DNA of 64,000 nt, taken from positions 7,985,603 to 8,049,602 of the forward strand of contig NZ_CP054919.1 in the NCBI RefSeq assembly GCF_013364235.1, in the 5' to 3' direction. The DNA is from Kitasatospora sp. NA04385 (GTDB lineage: Bacteria > Actinomycetota > Actinomycetes > Streptomycetales > Streptomycetaceae). The translations under genes and the position numbers were made by a program. Under the pieces are notes generated by a model. That model searched no databases. It was not told the DNA's origin and saw only the letters and a program-made list of their open reading frames with translations. Shown here one piece after another: positions 34,498 to 42,873 of the stretch (position 1 is its first letter; each line of letters starts with the position of its first letter).

Positions 34498-36048
34498 TCA
34501 GCGGTCAGCGCGGACGGGCTCCGGGGCCGGGTCGGCGGCGGGGGCGGAGGCGGGGTCGGCGGCCGGGCGGTCGGCCCGGTACAGCAGGGCGGCGGAGAGC
34601 AGGCCGCCGAGCAGGACGGCGGCCGCGCCGATCAGCTGGCTGGACGTCAGCCCGTGGGCGAAGGCGCCCGCACCGCGCCGCGCACCCTCGTCCGAGGCGG
34701 CGGCCAGCGCCTCCGGCAGCGACTTCGCGGACGAGGCCGGGACGGACCCCGGCAGGCCCGCGGCGAACCGGGAACCGAGCACCGCGCCGAGCACCGCCAC
34801 GCCCAGGCCGCCGCCGAACTCGGTGACGGTGCCCTGCACGCCCGCGCCCGCGCCCGCCCGCTCCGGCGGGATCGCGCCCATCACGGCCGCCGCCATCGCC
34901 GGGCCGGCCACCGCGATGCCGCAGCCCATCAGCAGCAGACCGGCCAGCAGCCCCGGGTACCCGTGCCCCGAGCCCAGCGCGGCGAGCAGCGCCAGGCCGC
35001 CGGCCAGCAGCCCCATGCCGATCGCGACGGCGCCCGCGAAGCCGACCTTCGGCAGCAGGCGGGCGCCGACGCCCAACAGGTTCAGCAGCACGATCACCAG
35101 GGCCAGCGGGGACATCCGCAGGCCCGCCTCCAACGGCCGGTAGCCGAGCACCAGTTGCAGGTACTGGGTGAGCAGGAACAGCGAGCCGGCCATGCCGAAG
35201 GCGACCAGGATGCCGCCCGCCACCGCGCCGTTGAAGCGCCGGTTCCGGAAGAAGCCCAGGTCCAGCATCGGGGTCGGGGTGCGGGCCTCCCAGGCGACGA
35301 AGGCCCCCAGCGCGGCCAGGCCGACCGCGCCCGACAGCAGCACCGGCCCGGAGCCCCAGCCGTGCACCGGGCCGGAGATGATCGCGTACACCAGGCCGAC
35401 CATGCCGACGGTGGACAGCACCGCGCCCGGTGCGTCCGGTCGACGCCCCGCGGGGTCCTTGGTCTCGGGGAGCAGGCGGGTGACCGCGACCAGGCCGATC
35501 AGCGCCACCGGGACGTTGATCAGGAAGATCGCGCCCCACCAGAAGTGCGCCAGCAGCACGCCGCCGAGCAGCGGGCCGCCCGCGAAGCCCAGCGAGCTGA
35601 CGGCGCCCCAGATGCCGATCGCCCTGGGCACCTCCGCGCCCCGGAACACCTGCATCACCACCGCCAGCGTGGTGGTCGTCAGCAGTGCGCCGCCGACGCC
35701 CATGCCGGCCCGGGCGGCGATCAGCTGGCCGGAGGACTGGGCCAGGGCGGCCGCCGCCGACCCGATGCCGAACAGCGCCAGGCCGATCAGCAGCGCGCGC
35801 TTGCGCCCGTACCGGTCGGACAGGCTCCCGGCCGTCAGCAGCAGGCCGGACTGGACCAGCGCGTAGGCGTTGATCATCCACTGGATGTCGGCGGTGCCCG
35901 CGCCCAGGTCCTCGGTCAGGGAGGGGATGGCCACGTTGAGCACGGTGTTGTCGAGCAGCACCACCAGCGTGGCCAGGCAGACCACGGCCAGGATGACCCA
36001 CCGCCGCGGGTCCGGTGCGGGGGACGGGTGGGCGGAGTCTGCTGACAA
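34498..36048 (-). CDS. DHA2-type MFS drug exporter
   Basis: A 516-aa exporter with fourteen predicted helices. Helix 1 carries LVVLLDNTVLNVAIPSL, close to the DHA2 motif LDxTVVNVALP; motif A is GSLSDRYGRKRALLIG and motif C GFAGGPLLGGVLL. The start is a TTG at 36048 (LSADSAH), about seven bases after GGGAG; no ATG or GTG is available near it. The C-terminal tail is Ala/Pro/Asp-rich. Expression is probably set by the 36-bp palindrome 45 bases upstream, with the downstream TetR gene as likely repressor. Confidence 0.88.
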   Translation of the reverse strand: MSADSAHPSPAPDPRRWVILAVVCLATLVVLLDNTVLNVAIPSLTEDLGAGTADIQWMINAYALVQSGLLLTAGSLSDRYGRKRALLIGLALFGIGSAAAALAQSSGQLIAARAGMGVGGALLTTTTLAVVMQVFRGAEVPRAIGIWGAVSSLGFAGGPLLGGVLLAHFWWGAIFLINVPVALIGLVAVTRLLPETKDPAGRRPDAPGAVLSTVGMVGLVYAIISGPVHGWGSGPVLLSGAVGLAALGAFVAWEARTPTPMLDLGFFRNRRFNGAVAGGILVAFGMAGSLFLLTQYLQLVLGYRPLEAGLRMSPLALVIVLLNLLGVGARLLPKVGFAGAVAIGMGLLAGGLALLAALGSGHGYPGLLAGLLLMGCGIAVAGPAMAAAVMGAIPPERAGAGAGVQGTVTEFGGGLGVAVLGAVLGSRFAAGLPGSVPASSAKSLPEALAAASDEGARRGAGAFAHGLTSSQLIGAAAVLLGGLLSAALLYRADRPAADPASAPAADPAPEPVRADR

Positions 36049-36092
36049 AGGGGGCTCCCGGGGACAGGGCGGGACGGCCGGGCGGCCGTTCG

Positions 36093-36128
36093 TTGTACAC
36101 CGTAGAGGAGTTCTTCTACGGTGTACAA
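36093..36128 (-). promoter_or_regulatory. 36-bp operator/promoter of the DHA2 exporter
   Basis: Perfect 14-bp arms TTGTACACCGTAGA / TCTACGGTGTACAA with an 8-base centre. On the minus strand TTGTAC could be the -35 and TACGGT, 18 bases on, the -10, so a bound dimer would cover both. The stop codon of the upstream MFS gene (TAG, 36118-36116) lies inside the right arm. Confidence 0.8.
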
Positions 36129-37483
36129 CGCCTTTCCCGGCCGGGTGGGAGGTTCGGCGCGGGCCCGGCCGTGGGTGTGGGTGTGGGCGTAGGTATGGGC
36201 GTGGGTGCGGATGCGGGAACCGGCGGGCGGCGCAGCCCGGGGGTGGCGGCTCCGATCAGGGCGACGGCGGCGACGCAGAGCAGGCCGCCGCTGATCAGGG
36301 CGACGGTGCCGGAGGTCGCGGAGGCGACCAGGCCGCCGCGCAGGTTGCCCAGGTCGGGGCCGGCCTGTCCGGCGATCTGCTCGGCCGCCCCGACCCGGCC
36401 CAACAGCTCGTCCGGGGTGTGCAGTTGGACGACGGTGCCACGGGCGACCACCGACACGGTGTCCGCCGCGCCGGCCAGCGCCAGCAGCGCCAGGCCCGCC
36501 CACGGGTCGGAGACCAGGCCGAACAGCGTCAGTGCGACGCCCCAGCTCGCGGCGGCGCCCAGCATCACCGGCGACTGGTTCGGCCGCCGGGTGAACGCCC
36601 CCGACAGGACCGACGCGGTGACGCCGCCCGCGGCGATCGCGGTCAGGAACAGGCCCAGGGTGCGCGGGTCGCCGCCGAAGCGCTCCGCGTTGACCAGCGG
36701 GAACAGGCTGATCGGCATCGACAGCACGGTGGTGGCCAGGTCCGTGAGCAGCGCGGCCCGGACCACGGGCGTCCGGGCCAGGAACGCCAGCCCGGTCCGG
36801 ACCTCGCCCCACCCGGAACGGGCGGCGGGCCGTCCGGGCGTGCCGGGGCCCGCAGGGGGCTTCGCGGCGGGCGCCGGGCGCATCGCGGGCAGCCGGAAGG
36901 CCGCGTACAGGGCGGCGGCGAAGCTCAGCGCGTCGGCCAGGTAGCAGCTGTCCGTCCCGGCCCACCCCACCAGCAGGCCGCCCAGCGCGGGCCCGAGCAG
37001 CATTGCGCCCTGGAAGGCGACGCGGTTGAGCGCCAGGCCCGCCGCCAGCTGCCCGGGCGGGAGCAGCCGGGGCAGGAACGTCCGGGCGGCCGGGCCCGCG
37101 ACCGCCGAGCACACCGCCTGCCCGGCCACCAGCGCGATCACCCCGGCGGCCGGGAAGCGACCCAGCACCGCCTGTGCGGCGAGCAGCAGCGCGCACCCGG
37201 CCTGCCCGGCGACGGCCAGCAGGTACAGCGTCCGCCGGTCCGCGCGGTCGACCAGTGCGCCCGCGAACAGCCCGAGCACCAGCAGCGGCACCGCCTGGGC
37301 CAGGCCCACCGCGCCGGTCCACACCGTGCTGCGGGTGCTCTCCCAGACCTGGAACGCGACGGCCACCACCGCCAGTTGGCTGCCGAACCCGGACAGCGCC
37401 CCGCCCAGCCACCACCGCCGGAACGCCGCCGACCCGCGCAGCGGAGCGAGGTCGAGCAGCAGCCCGCCCGGGGTCAGTGCCAC
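36116..37483 (-). CDS. MFS transporter (MFS_3), coupled to marR
   Basis: A 455-aa transporter with about twelve helices. RWWLGGALSGFGSQLAVVAVAFQV and LGLFAGALVDRADRRTLYLL are typical of the MFS_3 branch. The C-terminus is a Pro/Thr repeat (PTPIPTPTPTPTAGP). The GTG start at 37483 overlaps the end of marR by ten bases and has AGGA six bases upstream, so the pair is translationally coupled. MarR-MFS operons usually serve drug efflux with self-regulation. The stop codon sits inside the operator of the next MFS gene. Confidence 0.87.
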   Translation of the reverse strand: MALTPGGLLLDLAPLRGSAAFRRWWLGGALSGFGSQLAVVAVAFQVWESTRSTVWTGAVGLAQAVPLLVLGLFAGALVDRADRRTLYLLAVAGQAGCALLLAAQAVLGRFPAAGVIALVAGQAVCSAVAGPAARTFLPRLLPPGQLAAGLALNRVAFQGAMLLGPALGGLLVGWAGTDSCYLADALSFAAALYAAFRLPAMRPAPAAKPPAGPGTPGRPAARSGWGEVRTGLAFLARTPVVRAALLTDLATTVLSMPISLFPLVNAERFGGDPRTLGLFLTAIAAGGVTASVLSGAFTRRPNQSPVMLGAAASWGVALTLFGLVSDPWAGLALLALAGAADTVSVVARGTVVQLHTPDELLGRVGAAEQIAGQAGPDLGNLRGGLVASATSGTVALISGGLLCVAAVALIGAATPGLRRPPVPASAPTPIPTPTPTPTAGPAPNLPPGRERRCTP

Positions 37484-38016
37484 CGCGGGTCCTGCGCGAG
37501 CCTCGCGGTGATCCGGTCGTGGAAGCTCCGGCGGGCGAGGGCCCGCTCGACGTCCTCCACCACCCGGCTCAGCGGGTACGGCAGTTCGGCCTCCAGCTCG
37601 GCGAGCGCGGCCTCGGTGGCCTCCCACTCGGCCGCCAGCCGCCCGACCACCTCCCGGGCCTTCGGCGTCAGCGCGACCTTCTTGCTCCGGGCGTCCTCCC
37701 CCGGCAGCGTCTCCACCCACCCGGCCCGCCGCATCGCGGCCACCTTCTGGCTGAGCGCCGAGTGCGTGCGCCGGACGGACTCCGCCAGCTCGGTGATGGT
37801 CATCGGCCCGCGGGCGTGCAGCCGCAGCAGCTCCAGCACGAAGCTCGACCGCAGCCCCTCGACGGGCGCTTCGGCGTACACCCGGGCGATGTCCGCCTCG
37901 ATCGCGTCCTGCAGCAGGCGCAGCGGGCGCCACAGGCTCCGCTCGCTGGGGTCCTCGACGGGGGGCGGGGCGGGGGTCGGGTCGGGGGGCGTGGTGGGGG
38001 CGTGGTCCTCGGTCAT
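37474..38016 (-). CDS. MarR-family regulator
   Basis: A 180-aa regulator. A Pro-rich lead (about 1-30) precedes the winged-helix domain: FVLELLRLHARGPMTITELAESV, RTHSALSQKVAAMRRAGWVE and EDARSKKVALTPKAREV (wing and following helix). It is the first gene of a two-gene operon with an MFS exporter. ATG 38016 is chosen because the frame further upstream runs through the promoter; the SD is weak. The upstream AT-rich segment with AGTGCT repeats is a candidate autoregulatory site. Confidence 0.88.
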   Translation of the reverse strand: MTEDHAPTTPPDPTPAPPPVEDPSERSLWRPLRLLQDAIEADIARVYAEAPVEGLRSSFVLELLRLHARGPMTITELAESVRRTHSALSQKVAAMRRAGWVETLPGEDARSKKVALTPKAREVVGRLAAEWEATEAALAELEAELPYPLSRVVEDVERALARRSFHDRITARLAQDPRWH

Positions 38017-38031
38017 GGAAGTGAATGTAAC

Positions 38032-38050
38032 AGTGCTTATGCAAGTGCTG
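38032..38050. promoter_or_regulatory. AGTGCT direct repeat upstream of marR
   Basis: AGTGCT occurs at 38032-38037 and 38045-38050, separated by TATGCAA, in the only AT-rich patch upstream of marR. Candidate regulator site; short, so only suggestive. Confidence 0.35.
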
Positions 38051-38136
38051 TTGTACGTCGGGCGAGCGGATGGCCGTCCGCTTGGTGGCCTCCGGCACGG
38101 ACTGCGACTCCGGCGGCACGGACGGGCCGGGCAAAG

Positions 38137-38161
38137 AAAGGTGACGTGATCTGTCACCTTT
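38137..38161. promoter_or_regulatory. 25-bp palindromic operator upstream of the SDR gene
   Basis: AAAGGTGAC-gtgatct-GTCACCTTT with perfect 9-bp arms, about 20 bases before the SDR start codon. A bound protein would block the SDR promoter or start. The WYL regulator at 39170 is the nearest candidate. Confidence 0.7.
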
Positions 38162-38180
38162 GGGGTCGATCGTTGAAGGC

Positions 38181-39179
38181 ATGGAGAACATGAACGATGT
38201 CGGTGAACGCTCCCGCGACAGCCTCCCCGCCCGTCCGCTGAGCGGCCGGATCGCCCTGGTCGCGGGCGCGACCAGGGGTGCCGGGCGGGCGCTGGCGGTG
38301 GAACTCGGCCGGGCGGGCGCGACGGTGTACGTGACCGGGCGGACCACCCGCGAGCGGGTGAGCGAGGTCGGCCGGACGACCGAGACGATCGAGGAGACCG
38401 GGGAACTGGTGACGGCGGCGGGCGGCACCGGGATCGCCGTGCCCACCGACCACCTGGACGAGGAGCGGGTGCGGGCGCTGTTCGGCCGGATCGAGGCGGA
38501 GCACGGGCGTCTCGACGTCCTGGTCAACGACCTGTGGGGCGGCGAGCACCTGACGGCCGGGTCGATCTTCGGGAAGAAGAGCTGGGAGACGCCGCTCGCC
38601 GACGGGCTGCGCATCCTGGAACTGGGCGTGCGCTCGCACGTCATCACGGCGGCGCTCGGCCTGCCGCTGCTGGTGCGCTCGGACGGGCCGCTGCTGGTGG
38701 AGGTCACCGACGGCACGGCGGCGTACAACCGCCGGTACCGGGAGAACCTCTACTACGACCTGGCGAAGAACGCGCCGATCCGGATGGCCTACGGGCTGGG
38801 CGAGGAACTGGCGGAGTACGGCGGCACGGCGGTGTGCGTGACGCCGGGCTTCCTGCGCTCCGAGCAGATGCTCGCGCACTTCGGCGCGGCGGAGGAGAAC
38901 TGGCGGGACGTCACCGCCGTCGAGCCGACCTTCGCCATCGCGGAGTCGCCCCACTACCTCGCGCGCGGGGTCGCCGCGCTGGCCGCCGACCCGCGCCGGG
39001 CCGAGCGCTGGAACCGGAAGTCCACCTCCAGCGCCGAACTCGCCCGGGTCTACGGCGTGACGGACGTGGACGGCAGCCGCCCGGACGCCTGGGCGTACTT
39101 CGACGCGCTGGCGAAGCAGGGCGAGCCGGGCGGGCAGGGCGAGCCGGGGGATGCGGTCCGGGCGGAGGACTACCGCTGA
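38181..39179 (+). CDS. SDR-family oxidoreductase
   Basis: A 332-aa short-chain dehydrogenase. The NAD(P)-binding motif is ALVAGATRGAGRALA (GxxxGxG pattern) with TGRTT after strand 2 and LVNDLWGG in place of the usual NNAG. The active-site region has YYDLAKNAPIRMA, where Tyr and Lys (YxxxK-like, YYDLAK) are present. Substrate unknown. ATG 38181 (MENMNDV) is taken; ATG 38190 is as likely. It converges on the WYL regulator and the two stops overlap by ten bases. Expression is likely controlled by the palindrome just upstream. Confidence 0.83.
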   Translation: MENMNDVGERSRDSLPARPLSGRIALVAGATRGAGRALAVELGRAGATVYVTGRTTRERVSEVGRTTETIEETGELVTAAGGTGIAVPTDHLDEERVRALFGRIEAEHGRLDVLVNDLWGGEHLTAGSIFGKKSWETPLADGLRILELGVRSHVITAALGLPLLVRSDGPLLVEVTDGTAAYNRRYRENLYYDLAKNAPIRMAYGLGEELAEYGGTAVCVTPGFLRSEQMLAHFGAAEENWRDVTAVEPTFAIAESPHYLARGVAALAADPRRAERWNRKSTSSAELARVYGVTDVDGSRPDAWAYFDALAKQGEPGGQGEPGDAVRAEDYR

Positions 39180-40282
39180 GAGCCGCCGCCGGGGCCCGCG
39201 TTCGGGTCCGGCTCCGGGTCCGGGTCCGGGTCCGGGTCCGGCTTCGGCGGCGCGTCCGGGCCCGGGTCCGGGCCCGGGTCCGCGTCGCGGTAGAGCGCGG
39301 CCAGCTCCCGGGCGCGCCGGGCGAAGCGGGTGCGGAGCGCGGACGGGGCCAGCACCTCGGCGTCCGCGCCGAGCGAGCCCAGTTCGGCGAACGCGATCTC
39401 CTCGGACTCCACGGCGAGTTCGAGGGTGACGCGGCCGGCCCGGTCCGGCGGCGGCGCGGCGGCCAGTGCCCGTTCGGCCGTGGCCCGGTCGGTGACCCGG
39501 GGCAGTCGGCGCACGCCCTCCGGGGTGAGCCGGACCGTGACGGCGGCGCGCAGCAGGGAGCGGGCGAACCGGGCGCTGTGCTCCTGCCAGTACGCGGCCA
39601 GGTCGAAGGACGGGTCGCGGGTGAACGGCGGGTCGGGGAGCGTGCGCAGCCCGGTGATCCGGTCGGCGCGGTGGGTGAGGAAGACGGTGTCCGCCGCGTC
39701 GGGCACCCGGCTCACCAGGTACCAGACGCCCGCCTTCAGGACCAGCCCGTACGGCTCCGCCCGGCGGGCCGCCCCGGGCGCGCGGCCGGGGCGGGCGTAG
39801 CCGAACTCGACCGCCCGGTCCGCCCAGAGCGCGCGGGCCAGCTCCGGCAGCAGCTCCGGGGTGGACGGCTCGCGGAACCAGGCCGGGGCGTCCAGGTGGA
39901 AGCGCCGGGCCGAGGACTCGGCGGCCGCCCGCAGCGAGGGCAGCAGGGTGGCGGACAGCTTCAGCCGGGCGGTGTCGGCCGCGTCCGAGAGCCCGAGGTC
40001 GCGCAGCGCGGCGGGCAGGCCGGAGAGGTAGAGGGTCTCGGCCTCGGTGGGGTGCAGCGTGGTGAGGCGGGTGCGGTGGCCCGGGGCGAGCCGGTAGCCG
40101 CCGGTCCGGCCGCGTTCCGAGCGGACCGGGACCCCGGCCTCCTGGAGCGCCTGGACGTCGCGGATGACGGTCCGTTCGGAGACCTCCAGCTCCCGGGCGA
40201 GTTCGGCGGCGGTCAGGCCGGGGGTGGACTGGAGCAGGAGGGCCATGCGGATCAGGCGGGCGGCGCGCATGCGCACCAGCAT
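39170..40282 (-). CDS. HTH/WYL-domain transcriptional regulator (YafY type)
   Basis: A 370-aa regulator. The N-terminal HTH (about 1-65) reads RLIRMALLLQSTPGLTAAELARELEVSERTVIRDVQAL. The WYL domain (about 140-220) shows VEFGYARPG, PYGLVLKAGVWYLVSR and a WCX-like C-terminal part with VTLELAVESEEIAFAELGSLG. The end is a low-complexity run of Pro-Asp pairs from repeated GGGTCC units. Such regulators often sense ligands and control the adjacent SDR gene. ATG 40282 is the start; MRAARL six codons in is an alternative. Confidence 0.88.
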   Translation of the reverse strand: MLVRMRAARLIRMALLLQSTPGLTAAELARELEVSERTVIRDVQALQEAGVPVRSERGRTGGYRLAPGHRTRLTTLHPTEAETLYLSGLPAALRDLGLSDAADTARLKLSATLLPSLRAAAESSARRFHLDAPAWFREPSTPELLPELARALWADRAVEFGYARPGRAPGAARRAEPYGLVLKAGVWYLVSRVPDAADTVFLTHRADRITGLRTLPDPPFTRDPSFDLAAYWQEHSARFARSLLRAAVTVRLTPEGVRRLPRVTDRATAERALAAAPPPDRAGRVTLELAVESEEIAFAELGSLGADAEVLAPSALRTRFARRARELAALYRDADPGPDPGPDAPPKPDPDPDPDPEPDPNAGPGGGSQR

Positions 40283-40318
40283 CGTCGATCCGTGCCGATC
40301 CGTGCCGATCCGCGGCCC

Positions 40319-40409
40319 GGACGGGCTGCCCGAGGTCGGACGGACGGGCTGCCCTAGGTCGGACGGACGGGCTGCCTGAGGTCGGACGGTGGGCGCCCCG
40401 AGGTCGGAC
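40319..40409. repeat. 23-bp minisatellite between the WYL regulator and GH31
   Basis: Three near-perfect 23-bp copies (40319-40341, 40342-40364, 40365-40387), a 22-bp diverged fourth and a partial fifth, all ending in GAGGTCGGAC or a close variant. An 11-bp repeat (CCGATCCGTGC, about 40285-40310) lies just before. No spacers, so not CRISPR. Confidence 0.8.
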
Positions 40410-40460
40410 GGCGGGCGCCCCGGAGGCGCGGCCCCGCCCCCGGGGAGGTGTGAACCGCCG

Positions 40461-42731
40461 TCAGAGCAGCGGGAGTTCGGCCTCGGCGGTGCCGGCCGGG
40501 AAGGCGTGCTCGCGGCCCGCGCGCCGCAGCTTCCAGGGCTTGGCGCTGTCGGTGGAGACCAGCAGCCGGTCGCCCGCGCGGCGCACCGTGAAGCGGGCCG
40601 CCGCGCCGGTACCGGAAGCCTCCGGGACGACCACCTCCCGGACGGCGCCGTCGGCGAAGGAGTGCACCAGCAGGGTGACGCCGTCGGCCCAGTCCGAGAC
40701 CGGGCGGGAGTCGTCGGCGGCCAGCGGGAGCACCGAGTTCGGACGGGCCAGCAGCGGCAGGGTGTCGAAGCCGTGCCGCTCGCGCACCCAGCGCGGGCCG
40801 GTGACCTCGGCGCCGGTCAGCACGTTCGTCCAGACGCCCTCGGGCACGTAGTACTCCACCGTGCCGTCCTCGGTGAACACCGGTGCCACCAGCAGGTCGT
40901 CGCCCAGCAGATACTGCCGGTCCAGCGCCGCCACCGCCGGGTCGGCGGGGAACTCCAGCAGCATCGCCCGCATCACCGGGGTGCCGTCCAGGTGGGCCTG
41001 CTGGGCGGCGCGCTGGAGGTAGGGGGCGAGGCGGTGCTTGAGCCGGGTGAAGGCGCGGGTGACCTCCACCGCCTCCTCGCCGTAGTCCCACGGCACCCGG
41101 TACGACTTGGAGCCGTGCAGGCGGCTGTGCGAGGACAGCAGGCCGAACTGCACCCAGCGCTTGAACAGCGCCTCGGTCGGGGTGCCCTCGAAGCCGCCGA
41201 TGTCGTGGCTCCAGAACCCGAAGCCGGACAGGCCCAGCGACAGGCCGCCGCGCAGCGACTCCGCCATCGCGGTGAACGTCGACTCGCAGTCGCCGCCCCA
41301 GTGCACCGGGAACTGCTGGCCGCCCGCCGTCGCGGACCGGGCGAACAGCACCGCCTCGCCCTCGCCGCGCTCCGCGCGCAGCAGCTCGAAGACGGCCTCG
41401 TTGTACCGCTGGGCGTACAGGTTGTGCATCTGCTCCGGGTCGCTGCCGTCGTGCCACACCACGTCGGTCGGGATGCGTTCGCCGAAGTCGGTCTTGAAGC
41501 AGTCCACGCCCTGGTCGAGCAGTCGGCGCAGCCGCCCGGTGAACCAGGCGGTCGCCGCCGGGTCGGTGAAGTCCACCAGCGCCATCCCCGGCTGCCACAG
41601 GTCCCACTGCCAGACCGTGCCGTCGGCGCGCCGCACCAGGTAGCCCTTGCGCAGGCCCTCCTCGAACAGCTCGGAGCGCTGCGCCAGGTAGGGGTTGATC
41701 CACACGCACAGCTTCAGGCCCTGCTCCTTGAGCCGGGCCAGCATGCCCGCCGGGTCCGGGAAGGTGTCCGGGTCCCAGACGAAGTCGCTCCAGTGGTAGC
41801 CGCGCATCCAGAAGCAGTCGAAGTGGAAGACGCTCAGCGGGATGCCGCGCTCGGCCATGCCCCGGGTGAACCGGGTGACCGTGGCCTCGTCGTAGTCGGT
41901 GGTGAAGGAGGTGGACAGCCACAGGCCCAGCGCCCAGGCGGGCGGCAGCGCGGGACGGCCGAGCAGACCGGTGTAGCGCGCCAACACCTCCTTGGGGGTG
42001 GGGCCTTGGAAGACCAGGAACTCCATCGACTGGTCCTCGACGCTGAACTGCACCTGCCCGACGGCCTCCGAGGCCACCTCGTACGAGACCCGTCCGGGGT
42101 GGTTGACCAGCACGCCGTAGCCGCGGCTGCTCAGGTGGAACGGGACGTTCTTGTACGCCTGTTCGCTGCTGGTGCCGCCGTCGGCCTGCCAGATGTCCAC
42201 CGTCTGGCCGTTCTTGACGAACGAGGTGAACCGCTCGCCCAGGCCGTACACCGACTCGCCGACGCCGAGCGCCAGTTGGGCCACCATGTGGTGCCTGCCG
42301 TCGGCGTCGACGGCGAAGCCGAGGCCGCGCTCGCCCAGCGAGGTGACCACCTCGCCGCCGGAGCGGAAGTCGGCCCGCCACGGGCCCGCGGTGTCCACCC
42401 GCAACGTCAGTGCGCCGGAGCGGAGTTCGACCGCCGAGCCGTCCCGGACCACCCGGCCCGCGCCGGCGGTGCGGCCGACCAGCTCGAAGCCGCCGCCGGG
42501 GCGCACCGATCCGGCGTGGTGGGTGAACCGGACGGCGATCACGCCCTCGGCGGGGGAGTGGCAATCGACGGTCAGCAGCGGGGAGTTGAGCGTGTCGGCC
42601 TGGTTGGCGACCCGGCGCAGCGGCGCCCAGAGGGTGAACCGGTCCGGCTCGGTGCGGAGGTCGGCCACCTCGGCGGCGTAGCGGTTGGTCACGCCCGGGC
42701 GCATCAGCCAGTAGCCGTCGGTGAACTTCAT
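40461..42731 (-). CDS. GH31 alpha-xylosidase (YicI type)
   Basis: A 756-aa cytosolic enzyme releasing alpha-1,6-xylose from the end of xyloglucan oligosaccharides. Its plan follows YicI: N-terminal beta domain (about 1-240), catalytic barrel (about 260-590) with nucleophile Asp415 in CFKTDFGE and acid Asp481 in VHWGGDC, at almost the same numbers as E. coli YicI (D416, D482). CFWMRGYHWSDFVWD and FGFWSHDIGGFEGTP are the signature of the alpha-xylosidase subgroup. ATG 42731 has GGAG eight bases upstream. It is downstream of the GH3 gene but separated by a hairpin. Confidence 0.93.
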   Translation of the reverse strand: MKFTDGYWLMRPGVTNRYAAEVADLRTEPDRFTLWAPLRRVANQADTLNSPLLTVDCHSPAEGVIAVRFTHHAGSVRPGGGFELVGRTAGAGRVVRDGSAVELRSGALTLRVDTAGPWRADFRSGGEVVTSLGERGLGFAVDADGRHHMVAQLALGVGESVYGLGERFTSFVKNGQTVDIWQADGGTSSEQAYKNVPFHLSSRGYGVLVNHPGRVSYEVASEAVGQVQFSVEDQSMEFLVFQGPTPKEVLARYTGLLGRPALPPAWALGLWLSTSFTTDYDEATVTRFTRGMAERGIPLSVFHFDCFWMRGYHWSDFVWDPDTFPDPAGMLARLKEQGLKLCVWINPYLAQRSELFEEGLRKGYLVRRADGTVWQWDLWQPGMALVDFTDPAATAWFTGRLRRLLDQGVDCFKTDFGERIPTDVVWHDGSDPEQMHNLYAQRYNEAVFELLRAERGEGEAVLFARSATAGGQQFPVHWGGDCESTFTAMAESLRGGLSLGLSGFGFWSHDIGGFEGTPTEALFKRWVQFGLLSSHSRLHGSKSYRVPWDYGEEAVEVTRAFTRLKHRLAPYLQRAAQQAHLDGTPVMRAMLLEFPADPAVAALDRQYLLGDDLLVAPVFTEDGTVEYYVPEGVWTNVLTGAEVTGPRWVRERHGFDTLPLLARPNSVLPLAADDSRPVSDWADGVTLLVHSFADGAVREVVVPEASGTGAAARFTVRRAGDRLLVSTDSAKPWKLRRAGREHAFPAGTAEAELPLL

Positions 42732-42766
42732 CGGGGGATCTCCAAGCGGAAGGGCAGGCAGGGTGC

Positions 42767-42815
42767 GGCGGGGCCGCGCCCACGGCGGTCAGGTGCGCGT
42801 GGGCGCGGCCCCGCC
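42767..42815 (-). terminator. Hairpin between GH3 and GH31
   Basis: A 17-bp stem (42767-42783 with 42799-42815) and 15-base loop, 58 bases after the GH3 stop and just before the GH31 SD. It should attenuate GH3 transcripts or terminate them, so GH31 may be expressed at a lower level or from its own promoter. Confidence 0.72.
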
Positions 42816-42873
42816 CGGCCCCGGGGGCGGCAGCGGGTCGCGCTCCCGGGGCGGTCGGCTCACCGGCGCCGGG

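Noticed and set aside
40319..40409. Possible CRISPR array
   Set aside because: The 23-bp copies are contiguous, with no unique spacers and no cas genes.
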